Positions 11,980 to 24,750 of a DNA stretch of 64,000 bases are shown here, in pieces (position 1 is the first letter of the stretch; each line of letters begins with the position of its first letter). Origin of the DNA: Sthenelais limicola (Eukaryota; Annelida; Polychaeta; Phyllodocida; Sigalionidae); NCBI GenBank assembly GCA_942159475.1, contig OW804098.1, positions 4,750,383 to 4,814,382 on the forward strand. Reading direction: 5' to 3'. The notes under the pieces were generated by a model. The model searched no databases. It was not told the DNA's origin and saw only the letters and a list, made by a program, of their open reading frames with translations. A program made the position numbers and the translations under genes.

Positions 11980-14900
11980 GCAACATCAGCCTCCTGGCTG
12001 TGGAGGAAAGGGAGTGGATCATTAGGGCGCTATTACACACCTCCACCACCTGGCACTTGTTGTGAAGACATCCGACCATATCTCATGTATATCCATGGTA
12101 TCTGTATAAGTGGTTATACCCCCGTTACTCTCCCCTTTACACACACATACCATCACTGTACAGCTGATCCAACACTACCGGGTCCTCCTCCTCCTGTCTC
12201 TTATATTCATGATCACAACTATACCCTATACAGGTGGGTGTCATGTCCTGCTAACTACACAAGTGTCCAGCATCAGAAAGTAATCATGCAACTTTTATCT
12301 CTTTTACTAAAATCCTGTAATTGGTCTTATATTACACACTTCAGTAAGGTTATATTTGTTACCACAATAATATACTTTAGGATATACCACCTTGTGTCAG
12401 GGACATTTGTTGACAATATAAGGTCCTGGAATGTAAAGTGTTGTAGGAGATCTCCATAATTTGCTAGGGGAGATCCTTACCTAGGCACCTTACACTTCTA
12501 CAGTTTCATATTTATACTAGCAACCCCCCATCCCCCACCCTCCTACAACAAAATAGAATCATGGACTCAAGTAACAAGATACGCAACAATTCTAGTGAGA
12601 TTTTCCCATGGGGATGCATTTGAAGAAATAATGGATATGTGTAACACTTATATTGAGATACTTGTATGTGTTTTATATGAATGAAATCCTGATGTGTGTA
12701 TGCATTACATTTGATTTGTATACTCATGTAATACATATATATTATCCTAATAGATATTTTCTGCAAATAGTGCAAAAATTGAAGTGATTCTTGCACATTT
12801 TCTCTTCACTTTTCCCTTCTCTTTTACCTATTTGAGTTTCTTCAGATCAAATTGGATCGATTTGTGTAAAATATAAATAATAAAATATCTCAGACAGAGA
12901 GACAGAGGGAGATAGAGAAGGGACGACTGGGAGTGTGGCCCAGAATAAAAACCTGCAGTGGTTGTATTAATGTGCTGTGTGATGCCATGGTTATTATGAA
13001 TATATTATATTATGTCATTTGGGGGAGGAATAATAGTTACAATATAAGACGACAGAATCGGGCTCAATGCTAAATATATACCCTGTGCACACTTGGGGGT
13101 GAGAGTGGAATCTATTTTACAACTCATATCACCTGATGTCATTCAATCTTTTTAATTCACAGGTCTCAGGCTATGAAACTTGGTAAAGTGATGTGGCTTA
13201 AAATATATATTTGTGATTAACAAGGAGTAAAATATTCCCCCAAATGTAGTTGTTTCCCCCAAGTTTTGATATGAAATTTTAAGAAATAATGTACTTTATC
13301 CTTCTGAATGTATGTTTCAATGGCATCTTTTCCAAATAGTGTGATGCATGCAGACTGCTCTTTGAATATTTCTGACATCAATTGACAATGGAAATGTATG
13401 GTAACTTGTAAGATAGATTCCACAGAATACACATGTTTGTATTATACCCGGAGGTCTGTCTACTGCTTGTCCTGTACTAAAGTTTATTTCAGCTGATATA
13501 CCCTGTTGTGTACAAATCATACAATACCTTGAGTTGTAGAGAGAAACATTTTCGCCCATAGCATGTGTTTTCCACTCAAGAGGTTTTTCTGTTGTATTTA
13601 TTACAAATTTCCTGTCCTATTATGAATTGCAAAATGAGTTTGTCAAAATTTGAAATGTACAAATAGCTTGTTATGGTTTCATACAAGTATAAGGCAGTGG
13701 AGTGACAAAATGTAATTATGTTGCTATATTCGTCTTTATAGCTCTTTCTCCTCATGTCCCTATCTCTAGCCTAAACCATGTTTCTATGGTGACAGAAATC
13801 ACAGGGTTTTGTGTGAATATCAAGAAGAAAAAGCAAAATATTTGTGAATTTATGCATTTTGGTATTTCATGATTTTTATTTATTTAAATAATTTTAGGAC
13901 CTACTAATGTGAAGTCCTGAAGTTGACCGATATGTCATTAGTGTGTAAACCATAGGGTCCGCCAAATAAGAAATTTAAATTCTAAATGATTAAAAAAAAA
14001 ATAATTAAGGCTTGCCAGTATGAATTCATAAATATGTGACCTCTATTCAATGGAAAACCGATGCACATCAGTGCTGCATTTTGCTTTTCCTGTAATTTAG
14101 TTGTTCAATTCTTCAGACTTTGTTGAAAGAATATGAAACAGCCGCCAGCCATGTATGTTGGAAAAGAACCATGTAACCAAGTTATGCAAACATTCTAAGT
14201 TGTGCCCACATGCCACATGTCCAGTTGCCCTAACTGCTGTTACAGTTATCCAGGGCCAGTAATTAATAGATTTGGCGGGCCCTGATAAAGGTATATCTAT
14301 ATATAATGTGAAGTAGGTATGATATACCCCCCCCCCCCCCTCCCTCTTATAACTTTACACTCACATCTACACCTTTTTACTATTCTAAATGTAACCCCCC
14401 TCCCCTCCTTCCACTCCATTGACAAATTTTTACAAATCTCTCATGAACATTTCTCCATGTGTTTGAAGCCTATAGCTTTTAGTCCTTAGCAGAGACTTTT
14501 CTGTTATAAATAATTAATGATCAATTTGGTTTTCTGCCCTTTGCAATCATTTGTATCATGATCATGTGCAGATTTTCGAGGGATATGATTATTATGGTTA
14601 TGTTATTTTAGGGTGTTATTTAAATGAATGTGTCTGTAAACTATTACTCATTACCTGAGACTGATTTAATAGCAGACTAAGTCATGTACATTTCACTAGT
14701 CAAATAAATAAATGAGACATTGTGGTTCACTTTATGGTAAGTCAAAGTCTTCTGTGTTTTACTTTTTCATCTACTGGGAAAGTCCTTCTACGTTTATATT
14801 GAAAAAGCATAGTCCTTGGAGGTGTTGCCCTGGCCTGGTGCCATCAATACTAAGATCGATGTGACTAAAGTGTCCTGTGTCATAAAAGTATCATTGAATT

Positions 14901-16150
14901 AATTTTCAATATTTTTCTTTCAATTAACATACAAATATTAGTCAATCCAAAATGCTATGATGACTTTGCCAGGAGGGTCAGAACATTATATGGTATGAGG
15001 AAAATGACACAATACCTTTTTGCTGCTAGTCCTCTTGCTACTAGTAGCCTTGTGCCTCTCTGCAGACTCCCGAGCTAGATTAATGGCTTCTATATACATG
15101 AGTGTGACGCAGAGTATTCTTTGACTGCCACTTTGTGTGACAGTCTCTGACACTTCTTTAAGTTCCTCCTGATTGCAGTGTTTTAGGGCACTATTATTTC
15201 TGTGGCTGCAAGCATAGATTAACAAGTTGCTCCCTTCTTTTCCCAGTTTAACATCTTATTGCTAAATACAGTGTCCAAGCACCAAATGTCCAATTCTTAT
15301 CAAAGCTGCACTTTCAGCTAACAGCGATTAAAAATGAAAATCTACTTTTTGTTCTGTTCATTGCCTACCCATCTGAAAGGCATGTGACCAAAATTTTGCA
15401 GTATTTTATGCTGTTGTTTTTGCCATAAATCTTCATAAAAATCACACATTGAGTATAAACATGACATCAGCAAATATTGATAACTTAATCAAACAGTACG
15501 GGTTTAGGTGAATACTGCCATGTCTACCTATTATAACTTAATCAAACAGGTCAAAAAGTGAGTAAACTTGGCAAGAATGTTTTTTTCATAATAGCTTGAG
15601 TCACCTTAAGTCAGCTTAATACCACAGTAATCTAACTCTCTAATCAGTTGAAATGTAGTAAGAAGGCCTATAGATATAAATGACAACATACATTGATCTC
15701 CATCTTACCTTAGCTTTGCACTTTTGAACAAAGTAGAGACGTGAAAATGTCATGGAATAAGATAATTCTCACAATTAACTTACAATATAACATAAAGATA
15801 TTAGTCAAACATAAAATAGATACAATGACTTTGCCGTGGGATGGGGGGGGGGGGGGGGTATGGTCGGGGGTGGGGATGGAGGGGGAGGGGCAAACTTAGT
15901 GGTGTAGTAGTTAATGTGGCCTAACAACTTAAGATACATTTAATATACCTCCCAATGAAAGTATAAGCAAAACAACTACATTTCCTTATATAAGCATTTT
16001 TGGCTCAGATCTTCAGAAAATGTACAATTTGCCTCCACCAATCGACTAAATCCTTCCAAAAATATACTCAGATTTCCTCCAGTATATATATCCTATTGAA
16101 CCTCCTCCCTCTACCCTCTACATCTATGACCCCAGTGCCTACACTTTACC
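11961..16150. repeat. T block, copy A (PLCB 3' flank)
   Basis: About 4.1 kb matching B 46376-50545 with roughly one difference per hundred bases by eye. It is mostly AT-rich non-coding DNA, with poly-C at about 14328-14340 and poly-G at about 15843-15858. One possible minus-strand exon is listed separately. It runs into the degenerate start of the copy-B M1 array. Confidence 0.9.
15016..15205 (-). CDS. Candidate internal exon of an unidentified minus-strand gene (copy A)
   Basis: A 190-bp open stretch bounded on the minus strand by a CTTGCAG acceptor (exon starts at 15205) and an AAG|GTATTG donor (exon ends at 15016). The first base completes a split codon, then 63 codons follow, ending in phase 0. 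The peptide is charged and helical-looking, with the segments EELKEVSETVTQSGSQR and INLARESAERHKA and a Ser/Lys-rich end. I do not recognise the family. Against the second copy (49435-49624) the differences I see are all amino-acid changing, which weakens the case for selection. It may be a real exon, a decayed one or chance. Confidence 0.35.
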
Positions 16151-17899
16151 TTCCCTCACCCTCACCCCCTACCCTCATTCACCCTCTACCCTCACTTACC
16201 CCCTACCCTCATTCACTCTCTACACTCACTCACCCTCTACCCTCACTCACCCTCTACCCTCACTCACCCTCTACCCTCACTCACCCTCTACCCTCACTTA
16301 CCCCCTACCCTCATTCACTCTCTACACTCACTCACCCTCTACCCTCACTCACCCCCTACCCTCATTCACCCTCTACCCTCACTCACCCTCTACCCTCACT
16401 CACCCTCTACCCTCACTTACCCCCTACCCTCATTCACCCTCTACACTCACTCACCCTCTACCCTCACTCACCCTCTACCCTCACTCACCCTCTACCCTCA
16501 TTCACTCTCTACACTCACTCACCCTCTACCCTCACTCACCCCCTACCCTGATTCACCCTCTACACTCACTCACCCTCTACCCTCACTCACCCCCTACCCT
16601 CATTCACTCTCTACCCTCACTCACCCTCTACCCTAATTCACTCTCTAGCCTCACCCTCTACCCTCATTCACCCTCTAGCCTTAGCCTCTACCCTCACTCA
16701 CCCCCTACCCTCACTCACCCTCTACCCTCACTCACCCTCTACACTCACTCACCCTCTACCCTCACTCACCCCCTACCCTCACTCACCCTCTACCCTCACT
16801 CACCCTCTACCCTCACTTACCCTCTACCCTCACTCACCCTCTACACTCACTCACCCTCTACCCTCACTCACCCTCTACCCTCATTCACTCTCTAGCCTTA
16901 CCCTCTACACTCACTCACCCTCTACCCTCACTCACCCTCTACCCTCACTCACCCTCTACCCTCACTCACCCTCTACACTCACTCACCCTCTACCCTCACT
17001 CACCCTCTACACTCACTCACCCTCTACCATCACTCACCCTCTACCCTCACTCACCCTCTACACTCACTCACCCTCTACCCTCACTCACCCCCTACCCTCA
17101 TTCACCCTCTAGCCTTAGCCTCTACCCTCACTCACCCTCTACCCTCACTTACCCTCTACCCTCACTCACCCTCTACACTCACTCACCCTCTACCCTCACT
17201 CACCCCCTACCCTCACTCACCCTCTACCCTCACTTACCCTCTACCCTCACTCACCCTCTACCCTCACTCACCCTCTACACTCACTCACCCTCTACCCTCA
17301 CTCACCCCCTACCCTCACTCACCCTCTACCCTCACTCACCCTCTACCCTCACTCACCCTCTACCCTCACTTACCCTCTACTATCACTCACCCTCTACCAT
17401 CACTCACCCTCTACCCTCACTCACCCTCTACCATCACTCACCCTCTACCCTCACTCACCCTCTACCCTCACTCACCCTCTACCCTCATTCACTCTCTAGC
17501 CTTACCCTCTACCCTCACTCACCCTCTACCCTCGCTCACCCTCTACCCTCACTCACCCTCTACCCTCACTCACCCTCTACCCTCACTCACCCCCTACCCT
17601 CACTCACCCTCTACCCTCACTCACCCTCTACCCTCACTCACCCTCTACCCTCACTCACCCTCTACCCTCACTCACCCTCTACCCTCACTCACCCCCTACC
17701 CTCATTCACTCTCTAGCCTTACCCTCTACACTCACTCACCCTCTACCATCACTCACCCTCTACCCTCACTCACCCTCTACCCTCACTCACCCTCTACACT
17801 CACTCACCCTCTACCATCACTCACCCTCTACCCTCACTCACCCCCTACCCTCACTCACCCTCTACCCACACTCACCCTCTACCCTTCCTCACCCTCTAC
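16150..17899. repeat. Minisatellite M1, copy B (17-bp unit, about 100 units)
   Basis: Begins with degenerate C-rich sequence at about 16108, becomes regular by about 16155, and ends in the same degenerate tail as copies A and C. The last 950 bp repeat the copy-A variant order. The open frame starting at 16000 and running into the array is a product of the stop-free repeat. Confidence 0.97.
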
Positions 17900-19237
17900 C
17901 AACACTGAAAATTCCAATCAGGTAGATTTTCTGTATTATAATTATTAATCCCATGAAGTTGGCATTACCCTTTGCATTTTAACCAAGGTGTGGTCTTCAG
18001 GAGGAGTACAGATAGAGCAATATGCTGTGTTTTGTAAAAAAAAAAAAAAAAATAGAAATATGTTGAATAGTTAAACAACCATAATGAAATAAAACAATAA
18101 TAATAAAATGGGGGAGGATATGAATTTAATAAGGGTTCTATAGGACTCTGAGTTATATAACAATTAAAACGTATATAATAGGAGGTATAAAGAGGAAGTT
18201 TAGTTCTAAGTCCTCAATCCTCAGGAGGTTACCTATAGAAAAGGGCATATATAATACATATGAGATATAAATGGGGAACTATGTTTTAAAGTCCTCAGTC
18301 CTATAGGAGGTTATTAGTTTGGAACATTGTCTATAACTTTAAGCCTTGTTGGTAAATTAGCTGGCTTGGGTAAAATAAAATAAAACAATGAACCACAACA
18401 GCTATGAAAAGCCTCATTACCTGGAGCTGCACCCATATATATATTATTATATATGTATATATGGTATAGCTGGCATTTCATACTCACTTGTCACTCCTCA
18501 GACTCACCTCTGCCTTCCTGTCGTCGCTCCCTATCACTATATTGTAGAAACCCCTCTATGCTGACTATATAATATATACATTGAATTTTTATTCCAGTTT
18601 TTATATAACAGTTATAAAGTCACCACTATCTATACCCGACCTCCCATCCAATTGCATAATTTTTAAATCTAAGTATGCTAAGCTAAACTAAACTAACTCC
18701 ATATTGGATGTGTCACAGAAAATGAGTCACACATCGTAAAAAATGGTTTTCCCATGAAAACCCTTTCTTAGAATGAGTTTATTTTTGAGAGTATGTAGTG
18801 CTATTAGTAGTATAAATACATATAGCAAATCTTAGGACTGTATTGAATGTATCTATGCATATCTGAGGTTATATCTACTTTACTAAGGATTGAAAATTAA
18901 CAAATATTGCAAACTTTTCATGCCTACAAATCTATATTAGGGTATTAGGAATTAGTGATCTCTGTCACTTTTAATGAATATATAAAGAAATTATTATGAC
19001 TGTAATTTGCATTTATTTAAATTATATTGTATTAATTTCCTTTGTCCAACTATGTTGTCCCCATAATCAATAATTGTGGGAATTACCTCAACTCAACGCT
19101 AGGCACATTTTTATATTCATACGGCAGAATGACTGGTGTTTATTTACAGTAGAGGGAGGAGGGCTCACTGTATATCGGGGAGGCTTGCTTGTTAAAATGA
19201 TGTAATGACCGAGAGAGCATAATAAACTTGATCTTGT

Positions 19238-19294
19238 TTTATTTAAATAATCTCAAGCTTTTGGGCGACTTGCCCTTCTTCAGGAGTTGGCGTT
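19238..19294 (-). mobile_element. Possible retroelement 3'-end relic (copy B)
   Basis: Same sequence as 2290-2346, carried along by the segmental duplication rather than inserted independently. Confidence 0.3.
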
Positions 19295-20492
19295 TATTTA
19301 GCTCTGCAACTGTCCTTTTTTTCTAAATATTAACTGCGACATTGTTTAGAGACTTTGTAAAATTGCACTGGGCTATGAAGGGTAACTCTGGCCGCACTAC
19401 CCGTATATGGCCGCAACGCTACTTATATTGCTGTCCGGTGAGGAGCTGGAACATCACACTGGGTCAAGATTCTGCAGGCATTAATTGTATCAAACAAATA
19501 CATTGGAAGAATGCTTCTGTTTATGTCAAGCATACCATGACATATCTTGCTGTGGCCGAACATTTCAAAACGTTCATCACCCCCGCCCGGTAGTCAGGGC
19601 AGTGCCCGTATGTAAAACTTCTGTACATACGCCACCTTGTCACACGAGTGGTTCGCGCCAGGAATACGTAAGAACAAGAACTGGTAGTTCAGTGGTAGGT
19701 GCTTTAAGTATTCAATGGTTTGGCCGTCAGCATATAATATACTTCTAATAGATATTGTGCTTTTATTTCATGATTCATGAAAAATCTTTTTGATCAAAAC
19801 CCCAGGGTTGAATCTGGACATATCATGTAGTCATTTCTGGACTTATTTTCAATAGTAGAGAAATATTGCTTTTCTATTCCACTGGTAGAGAGAGAGCGCC
19901 ACTATATATAAGAAGTTGCTTGTGTTCTGGAGAGTGATTCCTCTCCTTTCAGATGTTACATCCTTGTTCAAGGGTAATTCTATCTATTTTATTATTTACT
20001 CAAATAAGGAATAAGGACTCATTTCTGCCTGAATGGATTCTTTCTCTTAAGCTGAACATTAGGTCAGAGAAATAAGTAAAAAGCAAAACAAGAAGAAAGA
20101 ATTAATATAATCAATGAGTTTATTGATATTTCTCTCATTATATAAATACATAACAATATGACAACAAACCCCTGACCCTGCCTGACCCATACATTCCATA
20201 CATGTAGCACATAACTATGACAAATTCTAAGTGTTCCCTGGAGGTACATTCAATAGTACTTATAGCATGATGGAGGGCCCAAACTGATCGAGACATATCA
20301 AAAAATGGGCCAAACCCCAAAGGGGTGAATCCCATTTTCTGATCGTGTTGAGATCAGTTTGAACCCAAACACAGTGCCATCTGCTATTTATTACACACTG
20401 TATTTGAATGTAAAAAAGTAGATTTAACTTGTTTAGCCTAAAGTTTAGTTTGAGGAGGCTCAATTCAACACAATTGGTACCAAACTGATAAC

Positions 20493-20541
20493 AGGTGCAG
20501 TTCAGATCAACCAAACTGCCCCCCCCCCCCGAACTGCACCT
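20493..20541. repeat. 11-bp perfect inverted repeat with poly-C loop (copy B)
   Basis: AGGTGCAGTTC (20493-20503) pairs with GAACTGCACCT (20531-20541). The loop contains a C run whose length differs between copies: shortest in A, one longer in B, longest in C, where the right arm is also altered. Confidence 0.6.
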
Positions 20542-23500
20542 TTCTAACTGCTCATGTGTGTAATAAACAACAAACCTCCCCCCACATACAATCCATACAT
20601 GTATATAGCATATAACTATAAAAAATGTAAGTGTTCCATTCAATGTAAGTGTTCCATTCAATGTTTGTCCATTCAGAAACTGAGGTTGTCCTGTCATATC
20701 ATTTGACATTTCCCTCCTTGTTGTACAAAAATACTGAATTCAGTGAAATACTGAAAAACTGCATCTTAGTATCATATACTCTATATACACTCTCATATTT
20801 AATATATACATTTTAATCACAAATAAGCCCTTTACAGATATCATGATAACAATTATCAAACAAGTCATTTTTAATGTTAATAAATTATACAAAAAGTAAA
20901 AGTGCACAGGCAGCATGATTAAGGTGCAACTCATGCCTTATTAAAAAAGAAGCATATAAAGGATACCATTATTTTCAAAATCGCTATTGTTTAAAAAGAA
21001 TAAGATTATTTAATCCATCAAATTAATGTGCAATTTGAAAGTGCTTAAGATATGAGAAGGGGTTGTTTCAATAGACACAATTATGCTCCATCCTTCATTT
21101 CTTACTGCCTATTTTATGAATGGCATGATTCATACATGGTATAGTCCTTTCTCTCTTTGATAATATTATATTATTAACAATTTATCGGTATTTCTGTATG
21201 GCTGTCATTATACATCAGATCAAGGAATAAATCTGCACTGTCAGCTAAATATGTCAAATTGGTAGATTATATTATACACTGCAAGCTCTTAGCACCTGTT
21301 GTAATTTTATTTCAATATTACAATAGAGAACTCATCAATTCTTGAGCAACGGCAAATGTTCAATTTCATGATGGAAAGGTATCCATGATTACATAGCGAA
21401 AGAGACACAACTTTGTTTCCTACTGTAAGATTGTGTAATACATGTGTAATGATGTAGGTGAAACCACTATTGGAGATCACTGATGATATTTTTGAGACCA
21501 GTATCAGACATTTTGTTTGATGTGTGCTTGCAGTCATGCACCTAAATTTAGCTGGAGAAAGTCATTTCTGGCACACAGTACACCAGATAACCACCCAGCT
21601 GAATACAAGCACCCCAATACCAACCATTTTAGGCCAAGGAATTTAAGGAAAATAACAATGATTATTACCTCCCAAATATTCTCTATACCAATTACTAATG
21701 TTTTTGCCCATGCCTTATAATAAACAGGTTATATACACAACTGCCATGCCACTCTGGCATATCCACACATTATATAAGATATGAATTAATATATTGCATT
21801 AAAGAAACAGTTTGCATGTAAATTACAAACAAGCACTAAGTTCTAAGCTTAGGGATGCCAGCTAGTGATTTAACAGAACGCATAGACTGCCTTTTAAGCC
21901 TGTTTTGAGGTTTAAAAACATCCTATATACACATAGGGAAATGACAAACTGACATCCCTAAAAGCACACACAAGACAATTGATACTGAGGCAGCAACAGC
22001 AGCAGTTGGTAGATGCTAGTGGCTGTGTACAGGTGGCAGCACTGAGGGGGGGGGGGGGGGAGAAGATCTATGCAGGGCTACTTTCGGGTGGGTGCCTGGT
22101 GCTGCACTGTGTGCTTCTGCATCTAGGCTCCATCTAGGGGAAGTGGCACTATAGTGGATGGAAGAGCCTAGCTGTCTAGTTGTGTCCCCAAAAGTATTTT
22201 TCTATGTGTTATTGGGGGCTGTTGATAGGGTTAGAGGTTGAGTTGAGGTTGATTTGTGTTGTAATTGATGTTTATGTTTAAGTTTTGTTGGTGTGATATT
22301 GTTGGTAGGGGTGTGTGTTTGTTGTGAGTGTGTGTTTCGTGTGGTTGCTGTTGGGGGTATTTACATTTAGATATCTCTCTCTCTCTCTCTCTCTCTCTAA
22401 CACTCTGAACTGGGTGTCTAGGGGAGGGGTTGCTTGGTATTGAAATGTATGAAAAGGGTTAATATTGAGATTAAATACTGGTAATGGAAGGACTAGGGGA
22501 AATGGGAAATGAAATGGGGGGGTAAAAGGGGGATTTGGGGTGGGAAAGGGGTAGGCGGGGTAGAAGGGGAGGTTGTTTTTAAATGTGATAATTATTTCAG
22601 GATGTTTTTGTTTGTTCAAGTTTTGTTGTGGGAGGGGTGTTGTGAGGAGGGGGTAAAATGTTGAGTTATAAAAAAAACGGGAAGGGGGACGAGGTGTGTG
22701 GGGGGAGGGGGGTTGTTTGGTGGTGAAATGGGGAAAGTGAGATGGCAGAAAGATGGGGGAGGGTTTTGGAGAGAATTTGGTTTGGTTGCATTTTGTGAGA
22801 AACGGTTTTTCGGGGGGCTGGGGGCGATAATGTGTTTTTCGAGGGGTGGGGTGGGGCATGGGACAGGGACTAGTGAAAAATTGGAAAAAGGTTTAGGGGG
22901 CATGGGGTGGATGTGGGAGGTGCGGGGGCTATATTTGGGGCGATTCCAACGGTGGGAAGTGGGGTAAAATCAGAGGTGAAGAGCGGGGGGGGGGGGGACT
23001 GAATGGGACTTTGGGTTGGGAAATGTTGAAATGGATGGGTGATGAGAGTGCCAATTTTTGGGACTTTCGACCCACTAGTTGTCGGCCATGCCGTGCCGAT
23101 GGAACAGAAATAACCCCCACGATTGTTGGCCCATGTCAGTAGTTTCCATAGATACCAAGGACAAGTCAATCGAGCCAGAAATAAAGGCCGTGGCAGTGTT
23201 TTTGGGAGGCCATGTCTGGTGGAAATAAAAAATCGACCATTATCGCCATGCCGAACGTCTCCGCCGATCAGACATGGCCGATCGTTTCCCCGTCTGGAGC
23301 GAGTTTGAGACATAGTTGAGCGTTGCCATTTGAAAGACTGAGAGAATACATATTTATCTCCAGATCCTGCAAATCTCAAAAGTCTGTGTGGAGGGGAAGG
23401 GTGGTTTATCTGAGCCCAGATTCGGGAGAGACCTGCAAAAACGGGAAGGTCTTAAAAGGAGGCAATGGCGTAGCTTGTTTGTGACCTAAACGAATTTCTG

Positions 23501-24179
23501 CTGGTGTGGCATTGGCCCATCCATAGACAAAACTTACAAATAAATGACTGCCAATGTCTCTAGATCATGCAGGTCTTTAGTTTGAATCGATACAAGCAAG
23601 TGGAAGGAAACCAGAGACCGAAAGGTGATGCAACCTCCAACCGGGCCAAGAGCAACATGTTTGCTGGATTTGTCTGGACTTGTCACAGAAATGGAACAGT
23701 CGATTTCGGGAGCTTTGCAGGCAGCTAGGGCTTAGATTTTCGAGTATGACATGCAGCGGGCCTTGTTCTACCCTGGTGCCAAAGGAATTTTAATTCCGAG
23801 CATTCCTTCATTTTCAAAACAAACGATTCGTTTCGGCTTGCAAAGTGGGTAGAAAGAGTTAGGCTTTTTAGGTACATGTCTATGGCAGAACAAGTGGAAA
23901 AATCGACTTTTTTCTGGCGGCCCCTAGAAATTCGGTGAGATGTTGACCTAGTCCAGTTTTTTCCCCTCTTTCAGAATATGGCCTCGGTTTTCTTCTATCG
24001 GCATTATTGGGGGCGCCATTGGCGATCCGACATGTCTTTATGTAGTCTGACAATGATAAAGCCTTCTCCGAAAGCCGGAAAACTGTGGGTGAGGACAGGT
24101 TCCGAACAGGAATTTTCCATACTTTCCCCCGGTGCTTTCAGATTTTCTCTCGGCCTTTCGGTTCCCGCGATGTTCCAGC

Positions 24180-24331
24180 GATGTATGTATGTATGTATGT
24201 ATGTATGTATGTATGTATGTATGTATGTATGTATGTATGTATGTCTGTACATATGTATGTATGTATGTTTGTATGTATGTATGTATGTATGTATGTATGT
24301 ATGTATATATGTATGTATATATGTATGCATG
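24180..24331. repeat. (TATG)n microsatellite, copy B
   Basis: Tetranucleotide array with interruptions (TCTG, TACA, TTTG, TATA) that mostly recur in copy C but not in A. Spurious open frames on both strands arise from it. Confidence 0.97.
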
Positions 24332-24416
24332 TTTTTGTTAACACAATGTACATGCCTCTTGACCCTAACTATGTGCAGTGTGCAGTGTTCTCTAATGCAT
24401 TCCATGACTAACGGCA

Positions 24417-24750
24417 TGTTCTAATAACTGTGACATGTTTATATAACAAACGGTCATCTCATAACTGTGTTCTAATAACTGTATTCTAATAATTAACTGT
24501 GTTTTAATAACTAATGGTGTGCTCCAATGTTTAACAGTGTGTTCTAATGACTGACACATTACAGTGTTACATGACTGCACTGTTCTAATGATTGACGGTG
24601 TGTTCTAATGACTGACGGTGTGTTCTAATGACTGGTGGTGTGTTCTAATGACTGACGGTGTGTTCTAATGACTGACGGTGTGTTCTAATGACTGGTGGTG
24701 TGTTCTAATGACTGGTGGTGTGTTCTAATGACTGGTGGTGTGTTCTAATG
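24417..24750. repeat. Minisatellite M2, copy B (20-bp unit)
   Basis: Degenerate left part to about 24590, then about eight regular units of TGTGTTCTAATGACTGACGG and its TGACTGGTGG variant. The pattern matches copy C; copy A is roughly twice as long. Confidence 0.94.

Larger units (their letters stand above)
17900..24179. repeat. Segment S1, copy B (mosaic)
   Basis: Left part (to about 22200) is nearly identical to copy A, whereas copy C differs at many sites. Right part (from about 22335) is nearly identical to copy C, including a 55-bp stretch missing from A and a shared loss of about 70 bp before the microsatellite. It is non-coding as far as I can see. It contains the retroelement tail relic at about 19238-19294 and the foldback pair at 20493-20503 / 20531-20541. 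Confidence 0.9.

Noticed and set aside
12085..12459. 124-codon open frame in the T block (also 46500-46874)
   Set aside because: No recognisable domain; composition and lack of splice signals suggest chance. Its presence in both copies follows from the block duplication.
13217..13432. 71-codon minus-strand frame in the T block (also 47632-47847)
   Set aside because: Reads somewhat like protein but lacks clear splice sites, and the copies differ by an amino-acid change without other support.
16150..17899. Telomere-like C-rich repeat
   Set aside because: The unit is a 17-mer without CCCTAA; interstitial telomere origin is not supported.
22278..22903. Proline-rich open frames of up to 208 codons on the minus strand (also 5418-5897 and 56351-56977)
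   Set aside because: They read the C-rich complement of a G-rich stretch with (CT)n runs. The frame changes between copies (159, 193 and 208 codons), and no domain or splice context is visible.
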